Shown: positions 1 to 13,490 of the stretch, piece by piece
Layout: each line of letters opens with the position of its first letter
Position numbering within the stretch: position 1 is the first letter of the stretch
From: Puffinus mauretanicus
Lineage: Eukaryota > Chordata > Aves > Procellariiformes > Procellariidae
Length of the DNA: 64,000 nucleotides
Assembly (NCBI GenBank): GCA_023333565.1
Contig: JAJKFH010003229.1
Location: forward strand, 1,090,001-1,154,000
Reading direction: 5' to 3'
The notes under the pieces: generated by a model
The model's database searches: none
Seen by the model: the letters and a program-made list of their open reading frames with translations, nothing else
What the model was told of the DNA's origin: nothing
Program-made: the position numbers and the translations under genes

Positions 1-560
1 ATATTACGTTTCCGGTATGTAACAAGTTAATTCTCCTCTGTGGTTAGCTTAAGCAGGGTTCTATTTCCTCTTTCCATTATAAAAGAATACATGGACATTT
101 TGAGTTGCCCACAAAGCTCAGACTTCTCAAAAAAAAAGTCTGTCTTTCGTCCCCGGAGCCATAGATCAGCTGATTCCAAAACAAAGACCACAGCCTGACA
201 GAAATTCTCCTGATACTGGATATTGGGACACTGTCAGAACTCAAGACACCAGAGCAAAGTCTCACTTTTAAAATTCTACATTTGCACCAGAACTCAAATA
301 TTAAGCTTAACTGAAAAGGGAAGGAAATTTTAAGTCATTTGATAATTTTTCTGAAAGTAAATTAAACATAATAAACAATAATAACTAGAAACTAGCACAC
401 TCTTTTCCTTGAGAAAAGGCACAAGAGGTGGAGAGAGGAGAAATTTCACACAGGAATGTCAGCTGTGGCTCTGGAAAATGTCATGCTACAGGTGGTATAA
501 ATGTGGTATAAATGTAAATGAACACATGGTATTCTGTAACAGGAACTTAATGTTTGGGGG

Positions 561-601
561 TTTTTTCTTTCCTTTCTTTCTTCTTTTTTTTTTTTTTTTT
601 T
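561..601. repeat. Pyrimidine tract ending in poly-T
   Basis: A CT-rich run passes into 18 consecutive T residues. It is low-complexity sequence. It sits inside a short plus-strand open frame whose poly-Phe segment is simply this tract, so that frame is not evidence of a gene. Confidence 0.85.
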
Positions 602-2611
602 ATCTGTATGGATTTATTTTGAATACTGAGACTGCTGTCTGTAAAGTTACAAAGTTATGGGTCACTGGAGAGACACTCCACAGTTAGTAGTTTCACCCAG
701 GTGGCTCAATCTCTCTGAGGTTTTCAGCAAGCTTAGAAGAGTCCCTGTCGATTCTCACAACGTTTCCCTTTCTGTCACCTCTCATGCTTAACTGTGTGTT
801 CCCTCTTCTCCTCATCAGTCCCTCAGTCCCCGCCAGAGCTACATGCTCCTAACTCCACACACATTGCCTCTTTATCCTTGCCTGTGCCCATTCTGAAATG
901 TCTGTAAACTGTTATTCCCTGCTCAGAAAGAAAGCAACACTATCCTACTCTTTCTCCAGATGGTCCACTCTTCTTCAGGTGTGTTCTTAACTTATACGCC
1001 AAGACTTACACTCCAAATAAAAGAGGAGCCATCACTATGATGAAAATCAGTAAGATTGATCACTCTTTATTTCTGTCTTTCTGAATCTTGATTCCTATGA
1101 GAAGTGGTATCTCTTCCTATGGTCTCAATTTACATTTCAGTTTCATATGGAGATAGTCAAGATATCCCAAAACATGCTGCTTCAGGTATGAGGAGCATTG
1201 TAATCCTCTTACCCTGATAGGAAGGTGAATCAATTCTGAAAAAGTGATATGCAGCTATGTTGCTTCTAAGCTAACTTTTTGTTAGAGTTTTACCTTTCAT
1301 ATTCTCATTTCTGACTTGCAAGAAAAGGCAATTATCTACTGCACACTACACGTCTGTGACTATTTCCCAGATATCTCTAAATGGAGCCCATCAATTAATT
1401 GTACTTTAGTTTCCAAGGTTGGAAGTGTAAACTGTTCTCATCGGGTAACTTCTAAACGTGTAATCAAGGTGACGTGCACTCATGTCATGATATTTTACTT
1501 GCAGCAGCCTATAAATGTCTTCAATCACTTTTAAATTTGTTTAGCGTAATCAAAATATAAAAGGCCATGCATGGATTTTAAACAACTTTAAGTGGTTCAA
1601 TTTTATAATACTTGTTTAATTTTCATAATTACTACACATCTGTCCACTCCATTTTATGGATCAAGCCCTTAAAGCTAGCATTCATTAGTATGCTGAGGTT
1701 GCTTACATGCCTCATGAGCAAAAGCCTTTTGGTAAGCGAGATGAAAATAATTATTTACTTCATCAGCTCTCTCACACATCTCTAGATTCCTTGCTGAAAC
1801 TGTAGGTCCTCTGGTATGATTTTTTTTCCCTAAAATTCCCTCAGCACACACTGATATCAGGTTTACTAGCCATTCTTGGAACTGGTGATTCATAATGTTT
1901 TGATTCAAAATAAATAGAATAAATGTGCAAGCATACACACAAGGTGATAAAACAACAAAGCATTTTGAAAGGAATTTTAAAAAATGAAAACACTGAAGTA
2001 AGTTCCTATCCTGCTGTAGGGTATCCTTAATGCATGATGATTTAATCCTGGAATGAATTTAACAACTGCTCTTTCATATGCTCATAAAAGTATGGTTCAC
2101 ATCTCTCCCACAATTCTTTCTTGATAAGACTACATAAGCCAACTGAATAGCTCCATCTTCCAAATTGTTAGCAGAGCAGTTACCACTTTAAAAGAAAAAT
2201 AAAAGATGTCCTTGGGGTACAGAGTTTCTTTTCCCTGCTTGTATCAATTTTGAGCAGACACCATTCCATATGCATTTGTTCATTTATTCAAGGATGATGC
2301 GCATTATACATGGATTGCAGCAAAAATCAGAATTAATTAGTGGAGGGATGGAGGCTGTCAGTATGATTGCACTTTTTAAATGCTTCAGTTGCGTTTATTT
2401 AAAGTTTGTTCCTATGCTAAGGACAAGTCAAAAACAAATTCACATCCACATCAATGATGCAGCAAATGGAGAAATTTCAAGACCTACAGGAAAATTCCAG
2501 TGGCTTGACATCAGAGCATGCTTCATTTCATTATCTAAACAATGAGGATTACTATTTAGCCATTAAAGGCTGTATATATGAAGGAACACACGCCAAAGAA
2601 CTTCTGCTCAC

Positions 2612-2653
2612 GTATTTTCAAATGTATTGTATGTATTTTCAAATGTGTTGTGT
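2612..2653. repeat. Two-copy 21-bp tandem duplication
   Basis: Two adjacent 21-bp units, 2612-2632 and 2633-2653, begin with GTATTTTCAAATGT and differ at only a few positions near their ends. This looks like a small local duplication, probably by replication slippage. No function is suggested. Confidence 0.8.
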
Positions 2654-5600
2654 ACCTCCCAGCTGAATTGAAGTCAACAGAAACTGCAGCCATTGGCTTA
2701 CTTGAGACATGCGCCTCTACCATAGCCTAACACTTTAAAAAAACTCTACTGTAAGACACCTTTGCACTATCAGAGCATTGGAAAACAGCATGAGTGTAGG
2801 TACATATGCAGGTTTGTTGCCTGTAGTACCCAAAGACAAGGGCTTCAATGATAAAGATAGTCAACTCAGGACAAGGAGAAAGAAAGGACAAATTTCAAAA
2901 GCCACACATGAAAGAGAAAAAAAAATCATTTTCAAAGCTTCAGAGAAACAAAAGCCCTGGAAGGGCAAAGAAATGGGAAAGAAAAGAATTACTTGAAATC
3001 AGTTTTGCTCCCAAAGTGCTGGAAAAATGAAGAACTTCAATTTCATTAGATTATCTAGGATGAGTTTCTATCAGACTAGTTATTGGTTTTCACCAGCCAC
3101 ACTTTCTTAGACAGGAGTAAACTCTTTAGCTCCCTACGGCATCTGCCAGTGTCTTGCACACTCCAGTGCTCCGTGTGGTGGTTTCAGTGGGTTCTCATCC
3201 AGCACTCACTTCAGCATTTCCACCCTTCTCTCCTGGGCTGAGCTTGCTTACTTCTGTTTGTCTCACACCTATTCTGATTCAAACGCGGTGCAATCCAAAC
3301 CTGACAAAAGACATTAAGAGATGGTGAAGCCACAACTTGTTTTGATAATTTATTTCGGATGTTAATCACTTCTGGGTTTTTTTTTACTTCCTTCCCTTCG
3401 TTTGGCTTCAGCTTCACTGATTCAGTTCTTGCTCTGCCTTTGCCAATAGGACTACAGAGGCTTTCTTCTGCCACTACTTCTCCTCTTTACTGCACTGTCT
3501 CTAAATGTAGAAAAATGTTTTTAATATTTTTTTGACAAAATACCTCAGCAAAGCTAAGCTAGGCTTTTCAAGGGACACTTATTTAAGCTACCCACCCTCT
3601 GCGCTTGCAGTAATCCACCAACAAATAGGTCTTATTGGTCCTATTTGAAATAGTCATAATTTAGTTTCATTTCTGCATCAAAGCAAATTCTGCATGCATT
3701 TGGCTCTCCAAACAATGAGAATTATTATTATTGCTTCCTACTTATAGAGAACACCAGAAAAAGAAGTAAATGCTTTACAGACAAAACTCGCAAATACCAA
3801 AGCTGTTTGGTTATTGTTGCATTTTTTTCTTGTTTTCCCTTTTAACCATTTCCAACCAAAGCTTTCCGTTTTCTTAAGTGTCTCCAGCGGGGATCATCCT
3901 GTTTTGGAGCCAAATGTTCAGAAGGAGTTTTTTTTCACAGGAACACCCCAGGCTGCTGCGGGTCCACATAAACGCCAGACACAGTCAGGAAGCACAGGCT
4001 GAAAGAAGCCAGGGTAGCAAGGGGCAAGCCCAACACCAACCATCCCCTAGTTCGAGGGGGCCTGGCCTCATCCAGGCCTGCTCTAGTTACCCTTTTGCAT
4101 TGCACCAGTGAAAAACAGTGAACTCGAGTCCAAAGGTTGCTACGTGAGCCGGGGCTGTTATAAAGAAAATTCTAAACGCTGATACACTTGATGCAACAAC
4201 GGGAACTCAATTCGTGACGTGAGCTGCTTTCTGAGGTGGACCACCACACCTCATTGCACAGGTAGTTTTCATCCATTAACTCCTCCACCCTTTCAGTCCT
4301 CCTGCTGGTTGAATCTCGCCCCTTCCCTACCCATCTCCCAGACTGTTCTGTCCCTCACAGGCACTCATTTTTTGGTCCTCTGCGTCCTTGTTGCACCTCT
4401 CACTTTCTGTTTGCTTTGGGCTGGGCACCGCACCTTTTCCACACGGCCACTGTAATGGACATACAGAGATGCATACACACATGCTGATGCATCCTTTTTA
4501 GCAGCAGATGGTACGCTCCTCCAAGGATTATTCAATCTTGAAAGCTTTTTTTCCCTCCCACATGACTCATTTCTTCCAAGATGACAGCATCTTTTCGTGC
4601 CCATTCTGTTAGCCCAGCATTTTCTTCCTCCTGTGCCACTTCCAGCAGTGATTCACAAGCCCCCAAATTATTCTGCCATTACTTATATTTGTTTATGAAA
4701 CTGCCAACAGATGGGTAATGGTCTTCCAAAATAATAGTTACCTCCAGGCACACATATTGACAAAGTACCATGAAATGCTTTTGTTTATACCCTGTGTTCT
4801 TCTTTATGATACATGAAAATTGCTTTAAATGGTTTCTGAAAGTCTTTTTGACTTAACTGCCATTCCTCAGTGGAGTCAGTTTTCCATAATGTTGTAGACC
4901 TTACCCTCCATGGTCTCCCAGTCAAACCCAGGAAGCCAAGATTCAGTATTTCTGCTACTCTATTTTCCTCTTAGAAACAGTCAGAAAACATCACTTCTTT
5001 TGGGACTTAAAAAAAACATACGAAAAAGGTCACGTTAGTCAACTGTAAGAAGATATATCGGCATAGCCAAAGATAGTCATGAAAGACTGAAAAGAGAGGA
5101 CAGATTTGTAAACGAACGGGCTAAAATTTAATACATTTGGAAATGAGCTCCAAAAGACCAACAACACATTGAAGAGCTAGATGCTTACACTCGTCACATA
5201 CTTTTTCAGAATTTTTTTTTGCTTATGTTTTTTTTTCTAAATATAGTCTAGGTCTAGTGGTCTCCTTTTTTCCTGTATGCCTCTGTTACATGTTAGTACT
5301 TTGTCTCTATGTGAACCCAAAAGGAATAGAAAGGTGAATTCACTCTGAAATGACCAAAAATATTCTAGTTTTGTTTTATGGCTCACCCTTAACTTAGAAT
5401 AAAATGTAAATAAACGTCTTTTTTTTTTTTATTTTCTAGGTTTGCTTATTTTGAGAAACCCTATCTCCCTCTAAGGCTTTTTCAGATTTATGCAAGACTG
5501 ATTTAGGGCTGAATAGAAACATGCCTGGGCAAAATATAAGGATTAAACAAGAAATATTAACTCAACTTTAATAATGGTAGTTTGAATGCTACTATAGTCA

Positions 5601-6309
5601 TTCAGCAGTTTTGTAGAACTCATCATTAAAAAGATCCCTAAAGTCCATGTCTTAGCTCACAAGAAACTCAGAAAGGCAGTGTAACTCTCAAAGGTAGATT
5701 TGGGGTGTCATTTTTAGAGGGGTAATGGGCTTCAGCTCGTTTCTGATGTAATGAACCCGACTTAGAAGAAGAAAGCCTTATCATCATTGCATCTAACGCA
5801 AGTATTGTAAGTTCCTTTAATGATTTTATTTTATATCAGTTATTTTATTTTGAAATTGAATAACTAATAGTTTTCTTAAATCCATAATAAATTCAGTAGC
5901 AACTCTGAATAAATCATGCACTCTTAATGGTGTTATGCCTTTTTTTCTGTCAGTATCCCCTTTGATGTCTCCCCAAAATCTCAAGGTACAAGCTTGGTTT
6001 TCCTGACAGTGAAAGTTCCAAAACACCAAACAAAAAGTTTACATCATTATAATATGTATTAAAACAGCAGGTTAGTAACCAGTAAAACAGTTGCTAAATA
6101 CTTTTTATGGGGTATTTCAAAACTTTTAAATTTCTTTTTTAAAAAAAGATGCAAATAAACAAATCAAACAGCAAGACTCATGTACCCTCCAGCAGTCCCT
6201 GAATCAAGATGTTTTCTCAGTGTATTTAACTTGCAAGTCACTGCAAGACAACAACTGACACACCTTACTGCATAATTCTCTATTCTTCCTTCCTGTTCTC
6301 TCATTTAGA

Positions 6310-6330
6310 TTTTTTTTTTTTTTTTTTTTT
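6310..6330. repeat. Poly-T tract
   Basis: An uninterrupted run of 21 T residues lies in unique DNA. No SINE or processed-pseudogene body adjoins it: the upstream pyrimidine-rich sequence and the downstream sequence show no recognisable retroposed body. It is most simply a homopolymer microsatellite. Confidence 0.85.
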
Positions 6331-9119
6331 GCACTTTAACAATTTGGTGTTCATTTCTTTAGAGAGTGTCAGTAAACACACCATTAAAAGAGACTGATTT
6401 GTGGCTCCAGACCAGCCTAGCAATGATGAGAACCCAGCTGCAAACGACTATATCACAACCTTAGGAGACATAAAATTCTTTAACAGTTCCATGAAAGTGC
6501 TAGGTATGCTCAGCCCATTGCATTAAAGACCGATTCTTTGCTGTTCAAAATACACGTACTGCAGAACCCAAGGACTGGATGACAGACCAACAAGAAAAAA
6601 AAGTACTGTCATGGAAAAAGCATTTTAAAAATATTCCAGTTGCAGACATCACATAGAATAGAATTTGAAACATACAAAGTCCAGTTCTGGCGTTGAAAGA
6701 ATATATTTGATGTCGTGTTTGTTATGAATAGTTTAAATTTAGCAGTGATCTTCAAATTTTAAAAGAGCTAAGGGACTCGTGAGCACAGTATTTGGCTCAC
6801 CACTGGATGTCTAAAGCTCCCACACTATAGGAATCACATTGCAGCATACAATAATAACTTCTGAATATTGTAATAAATACACTTCCAGAGAACACAAAAT
6901 AATAATAATAAAAATGGTTGAGTGTCTTTTACAATATCATCACAGAAAAAGCCAGGAACATAATACACTGTACATAATTACTATACTGGAATGTCATATT
7001 AATTACTACGCTGTACACTGAAAGATAACTTTCCAAAAGACTCTTATCTGCATTCTGCCATTTTTGAGTCCCTGGCAGGACTGCTTACAGTGCATGCATG
7101 TGGAAAATTGACAGATTCTGCACATTTGGTGCTCTTTTCATGATGTTTGCTACATTCAGCAGAATATAAGATTTCAGCTTTAAAATATGTTTCCTAGCTC
7201 ATCCCACTATATAAATCAATGTATTAAGCCAGCCTAACAGAAAGCTAGGGGCAGACATAGAGAAAATGGGCTTATTCTTAGATTAAGGAAAAAAAAAAAA
7301 GCAGGATGTTTTCTTATATAAGTAATGATGAATTAACGTTTATGTAGTGGGTTACTTACGAAAGCATAAGCCATATTCCATTCCAAATGTAGGGGGAAAG
7401 CGGGCAGGAAAACTATACTACAGAGAAGAAAAAGTTTATTTATTCACAACAGATCAACAAATTTGCTGCTTAAAAAGAGAAAGATACTCTTTTAATAAGA
7501 AATGCATCTGTTAAGCCAATGACACACCTACTCTTCATAAAGGTGGAAAGGATCACCGTTTTAGAGAAAGCAAGTCTGTACTCCAAATTATAAGGCATAC
7601 ATCTGACTGCAGGAGGCTAATATAAGGAGTTTATATTTATTTGTAGGGATATTGCAGCTGGCTCCTAGCTGAAAAAGAGTGGGGACCAATGTTCATTTCT
7701 GGAGATGCTTGCTTTGTCACATTTCACAGTTCTCAGTTAATTTGTTTTATTCTTTTGAAATATTATCAGAAGATAATGAGAATACCTCCTGTACACATAG
7801 AATTTATCTGTCCCTTATTGTCTTTCTGGCTCATCCTTCTCCAAGGCTTCTCAAGAAAAATAATCTAAAACATAGCAAAAAGAAATTAGAGTAGGAGGCA
7901 GAAGAATATGCTGTATATTACGGGTAGAAAGGAGAGGAAATTGTGAATCACTCTCAAATATCATAATGGATAGGAGAACCAATTCATAAATTCAAGGTAG
8001 GCCTGTTTCTTATGCATTATAAAGACACATTACTTCTTAAAACATGGATTTATTATCTTTGGTACCAGATAGCCAACCTTGTCAAAGAAAAATGTAACAT
8101 TCTCTGAAGGATACTTGATAGCGGTGGATCATAATATTACTGTTACTGCTGATAATCCTAATAATAATAACAGCAGAACATGAACAAAAAGGAAAAACAA
8201 ATTCTGAAAATCTGATGCTTCTATGAACAGCATCAAGAAAGAGATCAAATTAAGCTACGACAGAGACAGGAAGACAAATGTAATTAGCCCACACTGCAAC
8301 TTTATGAATAGGCAAAAGAAAGGCATGGCATGTGGGTTGTCCTGAGATTTTTGTCTTCATATGCCAAAACCACTTATGGGTAAGGTAAATTTCCTTTTAA
8401 CTGAATAATTAAGTCTTACTATTTATTCTGAGGGTTTCTGACGCATTCTGGCCAAAACTGAAAAAGCAGTCAGAACTGACCATTTGATGATCTTTTGCAA
8501 TAGGTCTTTTTGCACTATTCCACTGTGTAAGAGAGGCTGCAAGGAAAAGGGAAACAGTGCAGAGGGAATAAGAACCAGAGTTACCAAAGAAATAATATGT
8601 TAGACAGAAGTTAGAAACAGTGTCCAAGAATGATCTCTGGGGAAGTAAGTGGAATTATAGAGAAAAAAAAAAGAATATGTCCTGGCCAGTTCATTACCTC
8701 TAGCTTAGCAAGGCAGAAAAGATGAAATACTTGCAGATCTGGGAAAAGGGAAAAGAAAGGAGAAACTAAGATGTTATCTTGACAGCACCCTTCCTCCAGC
8801 TATGTGATAATCAGTGAGACCAAGCAGACAATCATTAGCGCTACAAAGAAGACAATTACCTCTCTGTGGCATTTGGCCAAGCCACACTAACTCATCGCAG
8901 GCTAGACTGGAATTTCTCTAAAGGCCCTCATCTTTTATTATTTCCAGTAAGATAGAAAGCTATGTACCCTCGTCTAAAATGGGTTCTATGTTATGGATAC
9001 AAAGGGACAAACAAATGGACCTTGTCGACCCTAAGGGACCATAAAGGAAAATACCACATTTAAGCTGAAGGAAAATCTGAAGGGTACAATCTAAAAGATT
9101 GACTGGGCTGTGACAATGC

Positions 9120-9300
9120 ATAGAGAAGAGGGAAACAAAAATTAAAACACTGTTGTGAGAGAAGGAATGAGAAAAGAAGAAAGAGAGAAAGAATGAGGTG
9201 AAATAGACTCTGGAAAGGGCAATGTGAAGGACTCTTGGTAGAGTGAAGTGGGGAGGAGGAAAAAGAGAGAGGCAGGGAGATAGGGAGGAGATGATACAAA
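9120..9300. repeat. Purine-rich (GA) low-complexity tract
   Basis: About 180 bp of plus-strand sequence are strongly biased to G and A, with repeated AGAGAAAGA-like words. The Ser/Phe/Leu-rich minus-strand frames that span it are produced by the bias and are not genes. The tract lies directly beside the 3' end of a CR1 element. Confidence 0.7.
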
Positions 9301-9336
9301 TAGGGAAGAATGACACACTGTGTGAACTTTTATAGT

Positions 9337-10285
9337 TTCATAGAATCATAGAATCATAGAATAGTTTGGATTGGAAGGGACCTTTAAAGGTCATCTAGTC
9401 CAACCCCCCTGCCACGGGCAGGGACATCTTCAACTAGGTCAGCTTGCTCAGAGCCCCATCCAACCTGACCTTGAAAGTTTCCAGGGATGGGGCATCTACC
9501 ACCTCTCTGGGCAACCTGTGCCAGTGTTTCACCACCCTCACTGTAAAAAACTTCTTCCTTATAGCTAGTCTGAATCTACCCTCTTTTAGTTTAAAACCAT
9601 TACCCCTTTGTCATGTCGCAACAGGCCCTGCTAAAAAAATCTCTCCCCATCTTTCTTATAAGCCCCCTTTAAGTACTGAAAGGCTGCAGTAAGGTCTGTC
9701 TCCCCAAAGTGTTCTCTTCTCCAGGCTAAACAACCCCAACGCTCTCAGTTTTTCTTAGGAAGGCATTCCTAGGAATAGAAGAGGTGTTCCATCCCCTGAT
9801 CATTTCTGTGGGCCTCCTCTGGACCCGCTCCCACAGGTCCATGTCTTTCTTGTGCTGAGGACTCCAGAGCTGGATGCAGTACTCCAGGTGGGGTTTCACC
9901 AGAGTGAAGTAGAGGGGCAGAATCACCTCCCTCGACCTGCTGGCCACGCTTCTTTTGATGCAGCCCAGGATACTGTTGGGCACAAGGGCTCTGGGCTGCA
10001 AGGGCACATTGTCGGCTCATGCCCACCTTTTTATCCACCAGTATCTCCAAGTCCTTCTTGGCAGGGCTGCTCTCAATCCCTTAATCCCCCAGCCTGTATT
10101 GATACTGGGGGTTGCCCCGACCCAGGTGCAGGACCTTGCACTTAGCCTTGTTGAACCTCATGAGGTTCACACAGGCCCACTTCTCAAGCTTGTCCAGGCA
10201 TCCTATCCCTCAGGCGTGTTGACCGCACCACTCAGCTTGGTGTCATCTGCAAACTTGCTGAGGGTGCACTCGATTCCACTCATCT
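9337..10285 (-). mobile_element. CR1 LINE, 5'-truncated, minus strand
   Basis: The left edge carries tandem GAATCATA repeats followed by the conserved CR1 3' segment, here read as its reverse complement (GGAAGGGACCTTTAAAGGTC). The body continues through the C-terminal part of CR1 ORF2. The minus-strand translation shows [15 protein letters not shown] and LVKPHLEYCIQLWSPQHKKD, which belong to the region after the reverse transcriptase catalytic core. A remnant of the FADD active-site box lies at about 10239-10256, close to where the copy stops. The 5' end is missing, as is usual for CR1, and the frame is broken repeatedly, so the copy is dead. It is about 950 bp long, against several kilobases for a complete CR1. 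Confidence 0.95.
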
Positions 10286-12693
10286 GTGTCTTCTAATCCC
10301 TCATTTTGCACTGATCTGACTAAATGACATACCAAAAACATTTTGAAGGATGCCTGAGGAAGTGTGGCTGTATGTACTGCCTTCAGTGGGCTTGGGCTTC
10401 CCCAATTAGTTGCTAAAGCTCTTTTAATGGTTTTAGAGAGACTGGAGACTAAATGCTCTTTTAATGGGGGAAGGAGGGGAAGACCCTTCATTTTCAAGAC
10501 TGAAAAGGAGACAGAAGTTTTCTTTCAACTACCTAAACAGGTTGTAAATTTCAATGTCTTTTTGTAACTTAAACTTAGTAAAACTGTATGTACGTTAACA
10601 TTTCTTTTGCTAGTGTGTAATAGTAGCAGCACAAAGACAAGGGTGTTTGCGAAAATATATTCTGCTGCATTGACTTTGATGGAAATGCAGAGTCTTTGCC
10701 ATTAGCCAAAACTCAAACCCTAATAGCAAGGAAAAAAAAGTTTAGTTTGTCAGCAGGGAAAAGAGGCAAAGAGATGCAAGAATAACTTCCTTCAAACCCT
10801 ACCACTACTGACTTGTTAAACACCTTGTCACACTGGCAAGTTCTGTAACTTGAGGAATATTGTGTCCTAAATCTTACTGGCCACAGTCATTTAAATTTTA
10901 CAGTCTTTTTTTTGCTTGATGCATCTGTGCATTCACTGTTACCCATATAAGCTTGTTAAAAAAAGATTTTATTCTGCCATCTCATTTGTAATTAAGCCTA
11001 AATCATGATTTAAGCATCAAGGGCACCATTACACCTTAACTTGCCCTAGGTTTGTTTCAGCTGGGACACCCTTTAAATGAGACATATGTAAACCTAAAGC
11101 ATGATTGAGTAAAGTGTCTTGAGCAAATTTCAGAGCTCTACATGGGAATATGGAGCACAGAAGGCGGCAGAGTGACTGAATGAGTTACTGGGACATCTAG
11201 AAGTCACTGTGAGTGAGACATTGACAGGCTTTAGACGAATGGTCACAGAATAGTGGATTCTTTAGTAGTCTTATAATGTTATACGATATGAACATCCTAC
11301 AATGGCTGGAAGCACAGATGCTATGTTATGTGCCAAGCATCATTTAAAGGAGCAAACTGGAGGTAACTCCTCCAACTCTTCACTAGCCCACCGAATTGTC
11401 GCTTTTTGCCAACAGGGCATGGCTGCACTGCCAGAGGCAATGTCATGCAGAGACACATGAGTCAGGCTGAGGAACACAATAGAGTAGCGCAGGTACAGAA
11501 CCACCCTAGTGAAAACAGGCGCAGTCTCAGTGATTCCACTATTTTTGCGTAAAGGATGAATGACATCATCCAGGAAGACTGAAGGATTAGCATGCAATCT
11601 ACTTAAGAATAATAGATGATAAAAATTGGAAGGGGTGTGAAACAAGTTATTTGGGAAATATTTACATTACTTTTTGTTTCAGTATCTTATGTAATAAAAT
11701 CCTGAGAGGGGTGTAGGCAGGGATATTAAGATGTTTGGGTTATTTTCCTCTTAAAAATATCAAGTATTTTCTTCATTGTTGTGGGCTTCTTTGTTTTGCC
11801 TGGAGATCTCTGTGGATGGCTGGAGAACAACTGAGTCTATTAAATTACAACTTACAGGATACCAAAACTTGAGCAACTGAAAATTGAAGAGGTTTTTAGA
11901 CTTGGAATATGATAAATCAGTCTTGTAAGTATCCAGCAAACTCAAAAAAAGAAACCTTTATCTCTGAAATTTCCCAGCCCGCAGTCTTTTACATCAGGCC
12001 TAAAAAAGAATCCATTAATTTCTTCCTTCAGTCTTACAAATTGTTTTTTTCAAATAAACCCCAATAATAATAATATGAATTAAAAAAAATACAAATTAAA
12101 AAAAGCCAAAACAAGGTTTACAGGCTTTTGTGCTCCGTAAAGAATCAAAAAATATATAAACTCATCTGATAAAAAATTTATCAACAATAAAATAATATCT
12201 TTGACTCTTTTTTTTTCTTTTAGTTTAACCATAGTCTTAAAAGAATTTTTAAAATACTGAGATTCGAATGCAATGGTATCCAGGAGGTTTCTGCATATGC
12301 AGACACAGGAAACACCTTAAAGGAATTCGAAGCAATGTTTCCTGAAATGAAAGACTTCCTTGGGAGTCATTCAATGTAAAAATGCTGTAAACACAATCCA
12401 AATAGCAGAGTCAACATGGATGTCGGCTTTTTATTAAAAAAATTATAAATGTAATTTCTGAGTATTACTATTTTGGAAGGAAGATAGAGAAAGTGTCATA
12501 ACTGAGATGGAACATTGTTCCAGCATATCTACACAGTTTATACTTATTTCCATAATAATTCTGTAATGTTTGTGTACTCTTGTTCCTCAAAACAATGAGT
12601 TTTAGTTCAAATAATTCCTTTTATGAAAAGTGCTACTTAAAACACCTCTTTACTAGGTATTCTATTTCAAAGTTTTTTATTTTCTTGGATGAT
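10286..12693. other. Unique AT-rich non-coding DNA
   Basis: I see no gene or recognisable repeat between the CR1 element and the LTR. Short A/T-rich runs are frequent around 12.0-12.3 kb. The longest frame here, on the minus strand near 11340-11645, has about 100 codons and no recognisable feature. Confidence 0.55.
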
Positions 12694-13490
12694 TGTGGTG
12701 GGTTGGCCCTGGCTAACAGACATACTCCCACACAGCCTCTCCCCTGAATCTCAGCAGGATGGACTGGGAGAAAATAAGAAGAACAAGAGCGAGAAACATC
12801 ATGCCAAGGTAAAGACAGGGGGATCAATTACAAATTACCATCATGGGCAAAACAGACTTGACTTGGAGAAATCAGCTTAATTTATTGCCAATTAAAATAA
12901 ATATTTAATTAACAATTCATGTAGTAGGGAACAAAAACAACAAACAAGAATCAAATGTTTACACACTTGGGAAAAAGATTTTTTCTCCCCTTTTTCCATG
13001 TTCAGCTTCACTCCAAATACCTCCACACTCCCCTTGTTGTCACCACAAGTTACACACAGTCCTTTCAGTGAGGCAAAGGGCAGCACAGGGAGGTTGTGGT
13101 CAGGAGGTAGGTGTTTCTGTCTGCTGCTCCTTCCTTCTCGTTCTTTTTCTCTTCTCCATTGTGGGTTCTCCAGAGGCTGCAGTCTCTTCTGGCATGTACC
13201 TGCTCCAGCACAGGCTCATCCAGGGGTGCAGTCCCTTTGGGGAAATACCACCTCCAGCATGGCCCTCCATAGGCCACCATCCCTTCAGGGGCAAGGGGTG
13301 TCTGCTCCACCACAGAGCATGTCCTTCTCTTCTTCTGACCTTGGTGTTCCCTCTGTTGGTTTTCAATCTTTTTGTTCCCTTTTTCTCTCCATGTCTGTTG
13401 TTTTCTGCCCTTTCTTCAGTGTTTTCACAGAGGTGCCACCAGCTTGGCTGATGGGCTTAGCTGTGCACCAACAGACTCAGGTACCCTAGA
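12694..13490 (-). mobile_element. Solo LTR of an avian ERVL-like endogenous retrovirus, decayed
   Basis: The left edge begins TGTGGTGGGTTGGCCCTGG, which I recognise as the terminal segment of a widespread avian ERVL-like LTR. It is followed by family-typical segments around GGGCAAAACAGACTTG and CTTAATTTATTGCC. Read on the minus strand, an AATAAA polyadenylation signal falls at 12881-12886. On the same reading the upstream promoter lies near 13400-13470, where the CCAAT-like and TATA-like positions appear mutated. The expected outermost U3 end is not recognisable beyond about 13490, so the copy is truncated or too diverged at that side. No gag, pol or env sequence adjoins it, so it is a solo LTR. 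Subfamily and strand come from remembered family features, not from an alignment. Confidence 0.8.

Larger units (their letters stand above)
1..9336. other. Unique AT-rich non-coding DNA
   Basis: No gene is supported here. Open frames on both strands are under about 120 codons and show no domain, signal peptide or codon pattern that I recognise. The stretch holds simple tracts, listed separately, and short A or T runs. A locally GC-richer part near 3.9-4.6 kb has overlapping short frames but no recognisable product or repeat family. An unrecognised old repeat or a small non-coding exon cannot be excluded. Confidence 0.6.

Noticed and set aside
409..687. Plus-strand frame with a poly-Phe stretch
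   Set aside because: The poly-Phe is the poly-T tract, and no flanking gene signal exists.
6310..6330. Poly-T as the tail of an antisense SINE or processed pseudogene
   Set aside because: No retroposed body or target duplication is visible on either side.
8960..9316. 118-codon Ser/Phe/Leu-rich minus-strand frame resembling membrane segments
   Set aside because: The hydrophobic look comes from translating the complement of a purine-rich tract.
12998..13489. 163-codon plus-strand frame and its overlapping partners
   Set aside because: It lies wholly inside the LTR, and the composition is that of LTR sequence with no protein motif.
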